In this document: one piece after another, positions 17,228-24,222 of the stretch
How the letters are laid out: each line of letters opens with the position of its first letter
Position numbering within the stretch: position 1 is the stretch's first letter
Source of the DNA: Neobacillus niacini
Lineage (GTDB): Bacteria > Bacillota > Bacilli > Bacillales > Cytobacillaceae
Assembly (NCBI RefSeq): GCF_000759675.1
Contig: NZ_BAWM01000139.1
Span: 62,001 to 126,000 of the forward strand
Direction of reading: 5' to 3'
Length of the DNA: 64,000 nt
Made by a program: the position numbers and the translations under genes
The notes under the pieces: model-generated
Databases searched by the model: none
The model's input: only the letters and a program-made list of their open reading frames with translations
What the model was told of the DNA's origin: nothing

Positions 17228-17797
17228 ATGGAAATTTCATTGATAAGACATGGTAAGTCTAAGCATATTGATAATAATAGAATGACATGTACAAAATTTA
17301 AGGATTGGATTAAAAAGTATGATGATAGTGGGGTTTTCGAAGAAAATTCTTACCCATCAGAAACGCTTGAAAAAATAACGTCAGCGAACCTTGTGATGAC
17401 TAGTGATCTAAAAAGGTCAATTGAGTCAGCGAAGTTATTAAATCCCAACATAAATGCGATTTCAGAACCCTTGTTTCGTGAAACAGAGCTACCGAATCTT
17501 TTAACAAAACTATGGGGTTTAAAAATAAATCCGAATATTTGGGCAGTGATTTTAAGGTGCCTATGGTTTAGTGGTTACTCGTGGGGATGTGAATCTTTGA
17601 GTAACGCAAAAGACAGGGCTAAAATAGCATCTGATTTATTGGTTGAATATGCCCAAGAACACTCATCGGTCGTATTAGTAGGACATGGATTTTTTAATAT
17701 GTTAATAGCAAAGGAACTGAAAAAAAAGGATTGGAAGTGTGATAGAAAAATAAATTCAAAGCATTGGAATTGTACAACATATTCCTTATTTAGCTGA
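17228..17797 (+). CDS. Histidine phosphatase (phosphoglycerate mutase-like) family protein
   Basis: A 189-residue protein with the RHG motif at the start (MEISLIRHGKSKH), where the His becomes phosphorylated. A TSDLKRSIESAKLL segment places the second Arg, the acidic pair lies in FRETELP, and the second catalytic His is in VVLVGHGFFNMLIAKEL. These are the marks of cytosolic phosphatases of the branch-2 type. The substrate is unknown. The ATG follows TAGGAGTTTATT. It is a single-gene unit ending at a strong terminator. Confidence 0.8.
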   Translation: MEISLIRHGKSKHIDNNRMTCTKFKDWIKKYDDSGVFEENSYPSETLEKITSANLVMTSDLKRSIESAKLLNPNINAISEPLFRETELPNLLTKLWGLKINPNIWAVILRCLWFSGYSWGCESLSNAKDRAKIASDLLVEYAQEHSSVVLVGHGFFNMLIAKELKKKDWKCDRKINSKHWNCTTYSLFS

Positions 17798-17859
17798 AGG
17801 ACCATTTATCTTGAACAAGATCTAAACAATAATCATCAATAAAACGGGCGCAAGAAATG

Positions 17860-17897
17860 AAAAATGATGGACTGTTTCAAGCAGTCCATCATTTTTG
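17860..17897 (+). terminator. Intrinsic terminator
   Basis: AAAATGATGGACTG-TTTCAA-GCAGTCCATCATTTTT, downstream of the histidine phosphatase gene. Confidence 0.85.
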
Positions 17898-17948
17898 ACC
17901 GATGTTTTTTGTTTAATGATTTTTTTCGACAAAAAATGCAAAATCCTC

Positions 17949-17980
17949 TTGACGATAGCGAAAAAACTATGTAATATAAT
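17949..17980 (+). promoter_or_regulatory. Promoter of tRNA-Gly
   Basis: TTGACG (17949-17954), then TAATAT at a spacing of 17 or TATAAT (17975-17980) at 20. It lies 44 bases before the tRNA. Confidence 0.65.
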
Positions 17981-18024
17981 AAAAGTGTTTAAGTTCTTTA
18001 TTTTTTGTAAATAATTATTTTTAT

Positions 18025-18098
18025 GCGGGTGTAGTTTAGTGGTAAAACCTCAGCCTTCCAAGCTGATGTTGTGAGTTCGATTCTCATCACCCGCTCCA
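18025..18098 (+). tRNA. tRNA-Gly(UCC)
   Basis: A 74-base cloverleaf. Acceptor arms GCGGGTG and CACCCGC pair. The D-arm has TTTAGTGGTAAAA, the anticodon stem CAGCC/AGCTG encloses TTCCA with anticodon TCC, and the T-arm is GTGAGTTCGATTCTCAT. The discriminator T and an encoded CCA end the gene. It has its own promoter and terminator. Confidence 0.97.
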
Positions 18099-18109
18099 TA
18101 CATATTACC

Positions 18110-18154
18110 AAACGCAGTGTATCGTTACTTGAAAACGATGCATTGCGTTTTTTC
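18110..18154 (+). terminator. Intrinsic terminator of tRNA-Gly
   Basis: AAACGCAGTGTATCGTT pairs with AACGATGCATTGCGTTT (two mismatches), followed by T residues. Confidence 0.85.
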
Positions 18155-18182
18155 TATATTTGGGCTGCTTTTAAAGGCGGCG

Positions 18183-18854
18183 CTAATCGCTTCCTATTAT
18201 ATAGAAGCTTGCGTAACCGCCATGTATTTGGGTGAACATCTTCATCAATGACTCTGTCAGCCTTTCAGCACTTTTCATCTCTGTAGTAGGCTGTAAATAG
18301 ATCATCTGCAGCGCATTTTTTGTTGTTTCCGTTACCGGCGCTCTATTGGAATCTACAAAGGGGCTTCCAAATGGTCCATGTTGGTCCGAAGAGACGATAA
18401 GGTTTTCTAATGAATTCATCCTGCCATTAAGTCCTAAATATTCTTCTCCTGCCGTAGCCACTTCGATTGTTATTGGACCTGTTAATTGATCGGTGTCATA
18501 AATACCAATCGGCACTTGATATTGTAGGGAGAAAAAGTTATTGATATCAATGGCACTTTGGACCGTGGTAAGATAATTCTGTTTCTGGACTCTTCGGTAT
18601 AGAGCCTCTGCAGAATGGCGATAGCGGTTAGGGTCCTTGCCAAATGTTTTAAAAATACTGCGCCATTCTTGAATTCCTGGTTGCTCTGTTAGATTTTTAT
18701 TTTCTAAGTCAAAGTAAATCGATTCTTGAAAAAGCTGCAGTCTTCCTTTTACCATTTGTGGGGAATCGCCTACCGTAATATCTTTATATTCAATGACTCC
18801 AAGCTTAAAATTAGGAATCTTGCTGATTATTTCTGACGAAAGCTGAATTTCCAA
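18183..18854 (-). CDS. B3/B4 domain protein (PheRS beta-like tRNA-binding fold)
   Basis: About 223 residues with the stand-alone B3/B4 domain that in phenylalanyl-tRNA synthetase beta subunits belongs to the editing region. Typical stretches are EWRSIFKTFGKDPNRYRHSAEALYRRV, NNFFSLQYQVPIGIYD and GPFGSPFVDSNRAPVTETT. Free-standing forms are thought to act on mischarged tRNA or D-amino acids, but for this branch the function is not settled. TTG at 18854 is preferred because GGAGGTG lies six bases before it; TTG at 18869 is in frame too. It is divergent from queG. Confidence 0.8.
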   Translation of the reverse strand: MEIQLSSEIISKIPNFKLGVIEYKDITVGDSPQMVKGRLQLFQESIYFDLENKNLTEQPGIQEWRSIFKTFGKDPNRYRHSAEALYRRVQKQNYLTTVQSAIDINNFFSLQYQVPIGIYDTDQLTGPITIEVATAGEEYLGLNGRMNSLENLIVSSDQHGPFGSPFVDSNRAPVTETTKNALQMIYLQPTTEMKSAERLTESLMKMFTQIHGGYASFYIIGSD

Positions 18855-18959
18855 TGATTCCACCTCCAAAATTTAATAAAAATAGTTTATCATAATTAGA
18901 TATGTAACGAAAAATTAACGGCTTATTATAGATTATTTTAGAGGAAGGGAGGTTTCCAA

Positions 18960-20093
18960 ATGAATGTTGATCAATTGAAGGAGCAAGTCATTGCGTATAG
19001 TAAAACGATCGGCATTGATAAAATTGGGTTTACCACGGCAGATCCGTTTACTGAGTTAAAAAATAGACTGATTCGCCAACAGGAACTCGGGTTTCAATCA
19101 GGTTTTGAAGAGCCGGTTATTGAAAAGCGGGTTACGCCATCCTTACTACTTCAAGAACCACGTTCGATCATTTCAATCGCACTTGCCTATCCATCAAAAA
19201 TGAAAGTGCGTGTCGAAGGCAGAAAAGGGGAGAGAAGAGGATTCTTTTCCAGAGCATCCTGGGGATTAGACTATCATCATATTTTAAGAGATCGTTTAAA
19301 AAAGCTGGAGGAGTTTATTCTAGCAAAAGTTCCTGAGGCACGTTTAAAATCAATGGTTGATACAGGTGAGCTTTCTGATCGTGCTGTTGCCCAAAGAGCA
19401 GGAATCGGATGGAGCGGAAAAAACTGTGGGGTAATAACACCCGAGTTTGGTTCATACGTGTATCTTGGTGAAATGATTACAAGTATTCCATTTTCTCCAG
19501 ATACACCGATGGAAGATCAATGCGGTTCTTGTACAGCCTGTCTCGACGCATGTCCTACTGGTGCATTGGTTCAAGGAGGGCAGATTAATGCTCAGAGCTG
19601 CATCGCCTTTTTGACACAAACCAAAGGAGTTATCCCTGAAGAGTTCAGAGATAAAATTGGTAACCGTGTTTATGGGTGTGATTCATGTCAAACCTCCTGC
19701 CCAGTGAATAAGGGGAAAGATTTTCATTTTCACGAGGAAATGGAGGCTGACCCAGAAATCGCAAAACCGCTGCTGAGACCCATGTTAAAAATGAGTAATC
19801 GTGAATTTAAAAACAAATTTGGACATGTTTCGGGTTCGTGGAGAGGTAAAAAGCCGATTCAGCGCAATGCCATTATTTCACTTGCTCATTTCAAGGACGA
19901 AACCTCTATTCCAGATTTAATTGATATCTTGGAAAATGAAACAAGCCCTGTTTTAAAAGAAACAGCAGCATGGGCTCTGGGAAAAATAGGCGGAGATACA
20001 GCATTAGCCGCTCTGGAAAAAGTAAAAGCAGTGGAAGCGGATATAAACGTAAAAAGCGAAATTGAAAAAAGCTTGCTAAAACTTAGGAACTAA
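18960..20093 (+). CDS. queG: Epoxyqueuosine reductase QueG
   Basis: Catalyses the last step of queuosine formation at the tRNA wobble position, using cobalamin and two 4Fe-4S clusters. The cluster motifs are visible as CGSCTACLDACPTGAL and CDSCQTSCP. The catalytic Asp lies in MVDTGELSDRAVAQRAGIGW. The C-terminal about 60 residues form HEAT-like repeats (IPDLIDILENETSPVLKETAAWALGKIGG). The 377 residues match family length. GGAAGGGAGG precedes the ATG. In B. subtilis this gene (yhbA) is followed by yhbB and trmL; here a 19.9 kb element separates it from them. Confidence 0.95.
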   Translation: MNVDQLKEQVIAYSKTIGIDKIGFTTADPFTELKNRLIRQQELGFQSGFEEPVIEKRVTPSLLLQEPRSIISIALAYPSKMKVRVEGRKGERRGFFSRASWGLDYHHILRDRLKKLEEFILAKVPEARLKSMVDTGELSDRAVAQRAGIGWSGKNCGVITPEFGSYVYLGEMITSIPFSPDTPMEDQCGSCTACLDACPTGALVQGGQINAQSCIAFLTQTKGVIPEEFRDKIGNRVYGCDSCQTSCPVNKGKDFHFHEEMEADPEIAKPLLRPMLKMSNREFKNKFGHVSGSWRGKKPIQRNAIISLAHFKDETSIPDLIDILENETSPVLKETAAWALGKIGGDTALAALEKVKAVEADINVKSEIEKSLLKLRN

Positions 20094-20130
20094 AAGAGCA
20101 AAGAACTTGTGTTTTTTGCTCTTTTTTTTG
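20092..20130 (+). terminator. Intrinsic terminator of queG
   Basis: AAAGAGCAAA pairs with TTTTGCTCTTT, followed by a long T run. Confidence 0.85.
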
Positions 20131-20148
20131 ATTAATTTTCCCTTCTGC

Positions 20149-20160
20149 TCATATGTATGA
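20149..20160 (+). other. attL core (12-bp direct repeat)
   Basis: TCATA-TG-TATGA: perfect 5-bp arms around a central TG dinucleotide, the layout expected of a serine integrase crossover site. The host half-site to the left carries TTCTG one base from the core; the element half-site to the right starts GGGGAGTTAT. Confidence 0.82.
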
Positions 20161-20227
20161 GGGGAGTTATAGGGGGAGTTGTGCTATAATCAACCCAAGC
20201 ACACATACGAAAAGGAGATGTGAATAA

Positions 20228-21721
20228 ATGGTAATTAAAGATGTTGCATTACTGCTGAGGATATCACAGGAGAAGGGAGAAGGAGAGGATACCCTTCAGA
20301 ATCACAGAGACAGACTTGTAAGGCTATGCAATGAGCGAGGCTATAATTGGACTGCCTATGAGGAGATTGTCAGTGGTGAAGCTGACCTAAGCCACAGGAA
20401 CGAATTAAACCGATTGATACAAGACCTAAGCCAATATGATGCAGTATTAGTCATCAGTCCCGACAGGATAGCAAGGAAGCAGAGTGTCGCACACTCATTC
20501 ATTGAGACATTGGAGAAGGCTGGCATTCCGCTAGTGACTCCCGAACGCATTTACAGTGAACGTGACCTATTGTTATTGAGTATTGAATTTGCAATGGCTC
20601 ATCAAGAGTACAAAGCTATAACCAAACGCATGATGGAGAACAAATTAGATAGGGTTAGACGTGGCGAATGGATACAAGGACGATGTCCATTAGGATTCAC
20701 TAGAGGTGATGACAAGAAGCTTGTAATAGACGAGAGTGAAAGCCAAATCATCCGCTCCATATTTGACCTAGCAGAGCAAGGTTATGGCTTACCTACCATT
20801 GCTGAACGTTTACCATACAAGACTGCTAAAGGACAGCCTTTCACAGTCCCGACTGTACACAATATCCTGCACAATCCTGCTTATATAGGAACAATCAGCT
20901 ACTCAGTCAAGAAAGGACGTAATCCCGAGTCCATAGTGACCAAGAATGCCCATCCTGCCATCATAAGTCGGGAACAATGGAATAATGTACAGCTAGCGTT
21001 GCAAAGTCGTATGCAGGGGGATAATGAGACAAGGACACGTTCCCGAGGCATGTGTCATTCTATACTTAAAGACCTGACCTACTGCATGGATTGTGGTAAG
21101 AAGCTATCCTACAGACCCGACAGCAAGCTGAAGCATTTAGTCTATTTAAGGGAATGCAAATGTGGAATGAATGGCGTTAATCAAGATAAGGTAATCGTTG
21201 CCTTTTTGCATGAATTCACATGGTTAGAAGAGGTATTTAGAAGAGACTGGAAAAAGGCACTGGAGGGGGTAAGTTCCAACGATAAGCAGCGACTTGAACA
21301 AAGTATCAAGGAACTACAGAAGAAGGCTGGCAGGCTGAACAGACGGTTTAAAAACATCAAGTTACAGCGTGCAGATGGTGAATTAACTAAGCTTGAAGCA
21401 GAAGAAATGAAGCAGGAGACAGAAAAGGAACAGAAGCTAGTAAATGCCCAACTAGAAGACCTGCAGGAACAATTGCAAACGAGGGATGAGGTATCGATAT
21501 CGAGACGATACCATTCTAAGATAGACTTAATATCATCGTTCTACAGTGCCATGAGTCAGCCACATGCAGACAAGGAAGAATGCAACAGGATATTGAAACT
21601 CCTTATCCATAAAGTCCATTACAAGCGTGAATCAAAGGGATATATTGAATATCATGAGCAGATGAGAATGGATGATGATGAATTCATAACAGATATAAAA
21701 GTAAAGATTGATATTAAGTAG
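20228..21721 (+). CDS. Large serine recombinase (site-specific integrase)
   Basis: A 497-residue large serine integrase. The catalytic Ser is S13 in LLLRISQEKG, and the resolvase-domain motif SPDRIARKQSV follows at about residue 79. The recombinase domain has RRGEWIQGRCPLGFTR and the HNILHNPAYIGTISY segment. A zinc ribbon follows (YCMDCGKKL ... ECKCG, about 297-320), and a long coiled coil (about 350-420) of the type that controls directionality. A -10 hexamer TATAAT is at 20185-20190 inside the element, so the gene keeps its promoter after excision. AAAAGGAG precedes the ATG. It is expected to act on the TCATATGTATGA cores flanking the element. Confidence 0.94.
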   Translation: MVIKDVALLLRISQEKGEGEDTLQNHRDRLVRLCNERGYNWTAYEEIVSGEADLSHRNELNRLIQDLSQYDAVLVISPDRIARKQSVAHSFIETLEKAGIPLVTPERIYSERDLLLLSIEFAMAHQEYKAITKRMMENKLDRVRRGEWIQGRCPLGFTRGDDKKLVIDESESQIIRSIFDLAEQGYGLPTIAERLPYKTAKGQPFTVPTVHNILHNPAYIGTISYSVKKGRNPESIVTKNAHPAIISREQWNNVQLALQSRMQGDNETRTRSRGMCHSILKDLTYCMDCGKKLSYRPDSKLKHLVYLRECKCGMNGVNQDKVIVAFLHEFTWLEEVFRRDWKKALEGVSSNDKQRLEQSIKELQKKAGRLNRRFKNIKLQRADGELTKLEAEEMKQETEKEQKLVNAQLEDLQEQLQTRDEVSISRRYHSKIDLISSFYSAMSQPHADKEECNRILKLLIHKVHYKRESKGYIEYHEQMRMDDDEFITDIKVKIDIK

Positions 21722-21748
21722 AGCCTGCAGAAGTGTAGGCTCTTTTGC
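21720..21748 (+). terminator. Intrinsic terminator of the integrase
   Basis: AGAGCCT pairs with AGGCTCTTTT around a 10-base loop. Confidence 0.8.
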
Positions 21749-22049
21749 ATGCCTAACACGACCGCAAGTTTCCATACGTAAATGGAAAAGACAAGTTTCC
21801 TATGAAAGAATTGATGAGGCTTTGTCAGAGTACCTTAGGGTGTAATATGGGTATTAATTTCAATCTTGTTGAATTGATATATTAAAAAAGTTTTCGTGTC
21901 TTAGATTTATCTTGTATGTACGAAATAAAAGCTTATGTATCAGTGTAGTAGTGTGTTACTTAGTTATCAGAACATTCAGAAAAAGTTATTTACAATGATG
22001 TATTGAAATAGTAAAATGATAAAAACAATAAAGTTTTGGAGGGGGAATT
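21749..22049. other. Gene-free stretch before the RNase H-like gene
   Basis: AT-rich, no credible frame or strong hairpin. A 13-base string AAAAACAATAAAG occurs at about 22021 and again at about 22080 just inside the next gene. The promoter of the RNase H-like/GIY-YIG pair is probably here, but no clear hexamer pair is seen. Confidence 0.4.
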
Positions 22050-22790
22050 ATGTTCATCTGTTATACAGATGCCTCTGTTAAAAACAATAAAGCATATCTT
22101 GCATTCGTAATTGTCTTTGAAGGTAAAAACATCATAAGGAAAAGGATAGTTTGTGATGAATTCCAAAGTAACATCGCAGAAGCAATGGTAATTTCAGAGT
22201 TACTTTCATTTCTCAGTTATTACAAAATAAGAGACGGTTTATTGCTGATTGACTCAAATGGGGTTAAAAAGCAACTTAGAAAGAAGAGTAGCAAGTTGCA
22301 TAAACACATACCTAAAGACACGTATAAGGCGCTCAGAAGTCTTAACGTGAGGACACAGGTAATCCCTAGAAAATTTAATCTCGCACACAGAGTATGCTAT
22401 GAGAATAGATACTTCGCTTCACATCCAATTTCTTTAATAAACCGTAAGTATTATCAAAAGATTTCTAATTATACAGATTTGTACCTACAGCCATCAGTGC
22501 TAGAAGAATACAGGCAGCTATATAATAAGCGTTATGCTACCTTTCATGAGGCACAAATGAAGCTAAATAAGAAAATATGGTTAGCTGACCTCGTTGAGGA
22601 TTTGGATGTAGTTAAAGTGTATCAGTTACATGATAAAAGAATTAAAGTACATGGTGATACCATCGTAAAGATTAGTAATGTTAATTATGTGCAAGTTGGT
22701 AGTGGTTGGGGGGGTGATGAGAAAAAGGAGAGAGTTAACAAGAATCCAAGACAAATAGTTCGTGGAACAAGGAGGATTAATAATCTATGA
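22050..22790 (+). CDS. RNase H-fold protein with C-terminal extension
   Basis: The first about 120 of 246 residues read as an RNase HI-like fold: first Asp D7 in FICYTDASV, Glu E44 in NIAEAMVISEL, Asp D68 in LLLIDSNGV, and NLAHRV (H113) where the fourth acidic residue usually sits. The remaining about 130 residues are basic and unrecognised, ending in a Gly-rich then Arg/Asn-rich tail. Known RNase H proteins cut RNA in RNA-DNA hybrids; the changed fourth position leaves catalysis uncertain. GGAGGGGGAATT precedes the ATG. The gene overlaps the GIY-YIG gene by four bases (ATGA), so both are co-translated and may act together. Confidence 0.6.
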   Translation: MFICYTDASVKNNKAYLAFVIVFEGKNIIRKRIVCDEFQSNIAEAMVISELLSFLSYYKIRDGLLLIDSNGVKKQLRKKSSKLHKHIPKDTYKALRSLNVRTQVIPRKFNLAHRVCYENRYFASHPISLINRKYYQKISNYTDLYLQPSVLEEYRQLYNKRYATFHEAQMKLNKKIWLADLVEDLDVVKVYQLHDKRIKVHGDTIVKISNVNYVQVGSGWGGDEKKERVNKNPRQIVRGTRRINNL

Positions 22791-23143
22791 CTGAATGGCA
22801 ATCTATTACAAATTTAATGGTGGAAATACCAGAAAATGAATTGGAGGTATCGATAGAAGATTACAAAACTGTGGAAAAGAAGAGCGGGGTATACAAAATA
22901 TATAATCAAGATGGAAAACTCATGTACATTGGGCAATCAGAAAATCTTCGAAGAAGATTGTACGAACATTTCAATGGAAAAAGGAAAGGATATTTCATAG
23001 AAAAAGTTCGTTTCTTTTATGTTGAATGTGAAAACCGATTTATTACGAAATCCTATTTAGATATGTATGAAACGTATCTGATACGCAAGCTGAGACCAAA
23101 GTATAATGTTCATCAAACCGCACCGATGAGATATATCAATTAA
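22787..23143 (+). CDS. GIY-YIG nuclease domain protein
   Basis: A 118-residue protein with the GIY-YIG core: G34-V-Y, Y47-I-G in LMYIGQSENLRRRLYEHF, catalytic Arg near R56, Glu in YETYLIRKL, and the closing LRPKYNVH. The core occupies nearly the whole protein, with about 30 leading residues and no attached DNA-binding or UvrC-like domain, so specificity may come from its partner. Co-translated with the RNase H-like gene upstream. It could be a homing or defence nuclease, or a repair enzyme; sequence alone does not decide. Confidence 0.8.
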   Translation: MTEWQSITNLMVEIPENELEVSIEDYKTVEKKSGVYKIYNQDGKLMYIGQSENLRRRLYEHFNGKRKGYFIEKVRFFYVECENRFITKSYLDMYETYLIRKLRPKYNVHQTAPMRYIN

Positions 23144-23197
23144 TATTAAAAGTAGCGCAGCCAATAGTGGATATTGTTATATGTAAGGAGTAAAAGA

Positions 23198-23554
23198 ATG
23201 AGTGATGTAGGAAAATTACTAAGGTCAAAACGGTTAGAAAAAAAATACACATTAGAGATTACTGCAAAACTTGTTGGTGTGTCAATTAACTACATAGCAA
23301 AGCTTGAAAAAGGCGAAACTCAAAATCCTTCTGATGAGATTATTGCAAAACTTGCTATCGTTCTAGGCATAGATGAAAATGACCTTTTTACATCTTATGG
23401 GAAGATTCCAATGTCGACTAGAAGGGTGCTGATGGATAATCCGCAACTTTTAAAACTAATATCTCAGGTAGGTAATAAAAAGTTGAGTACTGAAAAAACG
23501 GGTATTTTTTTCGGCTTAGTAATGGAAGAGTATAAAAAGTTAACCGAAGAATAG
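23198..23554 (+). CDS. XRE-family HTH regulator
   Basis: A 118-residue protein beginning with a lambda-repressor-like HTH (VGKLLRSKRLEKKYTLEITAKLVGVSINYIAKLEKGETQNPSDEIIAKLAIVLGIDENDLF, residues about 4-63). The C-terminal about 50 residues have no known fold. ATG 23198 follows TAAGGAGTAAAAGA; the longer frame from 23174 lacks a site. It is likely the master switch of the element, controlling the integrase or the structured RNA and genes downstream. This role is inferred from position. Confidence 0.82.
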   Translation: MSDVGKLLRSKRLEKKYTLEITAKLVGVSINYIAKLEKGETQNPSDEIIAKLAIVLGIDENDLFTSYGKIPMSTRRVLMDNPQLLKLISQVGNKKLSTEKTGIFFGLVMEEYKKLTEE

Positions 23555-23737
23555 TAAACTCAGATATCATGGGTTATACGAGTGTCGAAAGTTGAATAGA
23601 AACCTCTCTAGGGGTAATACACTGTCCACGCTCAAAGACCTTCGAAGACTCAAAGGAAACTAGCCTCAAGATAGAGTAAAACGGTAGTATCTCAGTAGGA
23701 ATGGTATAATGCAATCGTATTTCTGTTAGAACCACAA

Positions 23738-23766
23738 TTGCAATGCAAGGATAATAGTAGTATAAT
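23738..23766 (+). promoter_or_regulatory. Strong promoter before the structured RNA
   Basis: TTGCAA (23738-23743), 17 bases, TATAAT (23761-23766). A second candidate with extended -10 (TGGTATAAT, 23702-23710) lies just upstream. Confidence 0.72.
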
Positions 23767-23772
23767 AGTAAA

Positions 23773-23970
23773 ATTAATAATTAGATAAAGCATCAAACAA
23801 ATAAACTATAAAGGAGTCGAGTTTACATGCAACCGCCTCATTAGGAGGCACACTTATATCTATACCTGTTACGTACTGAAATAGATAGGATGTTTCATTC
23901 CTATGCTTAGACAGGGGATAAGTGTGTTTTCTAACCGAGGAGTGGTTGTGTGTAGACTCACTCCTTTTTT
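23773..23970 (+). ncRNA. Structured RNA with leader ORF and terminator
   Basis: A promoter with 17-base spacing ends at 23766 and an intrinsic terminator (AGGAGTG ... CACTCCT plus T run, 23938-23970) closes a transcript of about 200 bases. Between them lie: a ribosome binding site and a five-codon ORF; hairpin GCCTC-ATTAG-GAGGC (23835-23849); a long-range stem CACACTTAT (23849-23857) with ATAAGTGTG (23918-23926); an inner stem CCTGT (23865-23869) with ACAGG (23911-23915); and an inner hairpin ATAGGA...TCCTAT (23885-23904). The first hairpin shares base 23849 with the long stem, so the two may compete. It could be a free ncRNA or an attenuation leader of the gene at 24223 and the RT beyond it. 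Confidence 0.62.
23827..23844 (+). CDS. Five-codon leader ORF (MQPPH)
   Basis: AAGGAG (23811-23816) stands 10 bases before ATG CAA CCG CCT CAT TAG. The stop codon lies in the loop of the GCCTC/GAGGC hairpin, so a ribosome on this ORF would melt it. Two adjacent prolines near the end are a known cause of slow translation. This is the layout of ribosome-controlled attenuators. Confidence 0.5.
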   Translation: MQPPH

Positions 23971-24105
23971 GTGTTGTCTAAGACCAGAACAGATATCAAT
24001 AAGTTATAACGTTGAATCAGAATAATAACGTAAATTCAGAAAAAATTACACCTAAAATCATTAAAACAGTTAGTAAAAATATGATGAATCTAAGGCAAAA
24101 AATCA

Positions 24106-24168
24106 GTGTAAAATTTGTCTCTAAGTACTATTAAAACATTTCGCCTTATATAGGGACAAATCTTACAC
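24106..24168. repeat. 16-bp inverted repeat before the 600-residue gene
   Basis: GTGTAAAATTTGTCTC (24106-24121) and GGGACAAATCTTACAC (24153-24168) are complementary at 14 of 16 positions. It is either a regulator binding pair or an RNA hairpin just upstream of the next start codon. Confidence 0.55.
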
Positions 24169-24222
24169 AGATATTTATGGTCAAAGTCATCAGCAAAAAT
24201 AAGGAGAAAGCAGGTAAAAAAG

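Noticed and set aside
18025..18098. tRNA-Gly as attachment site of the element
   Set aside because: The gene is intact, about 2 kb from the left end, and no copy of its 3' end occurs at 40.0 kb; the 12-bp core lies elsewhere.
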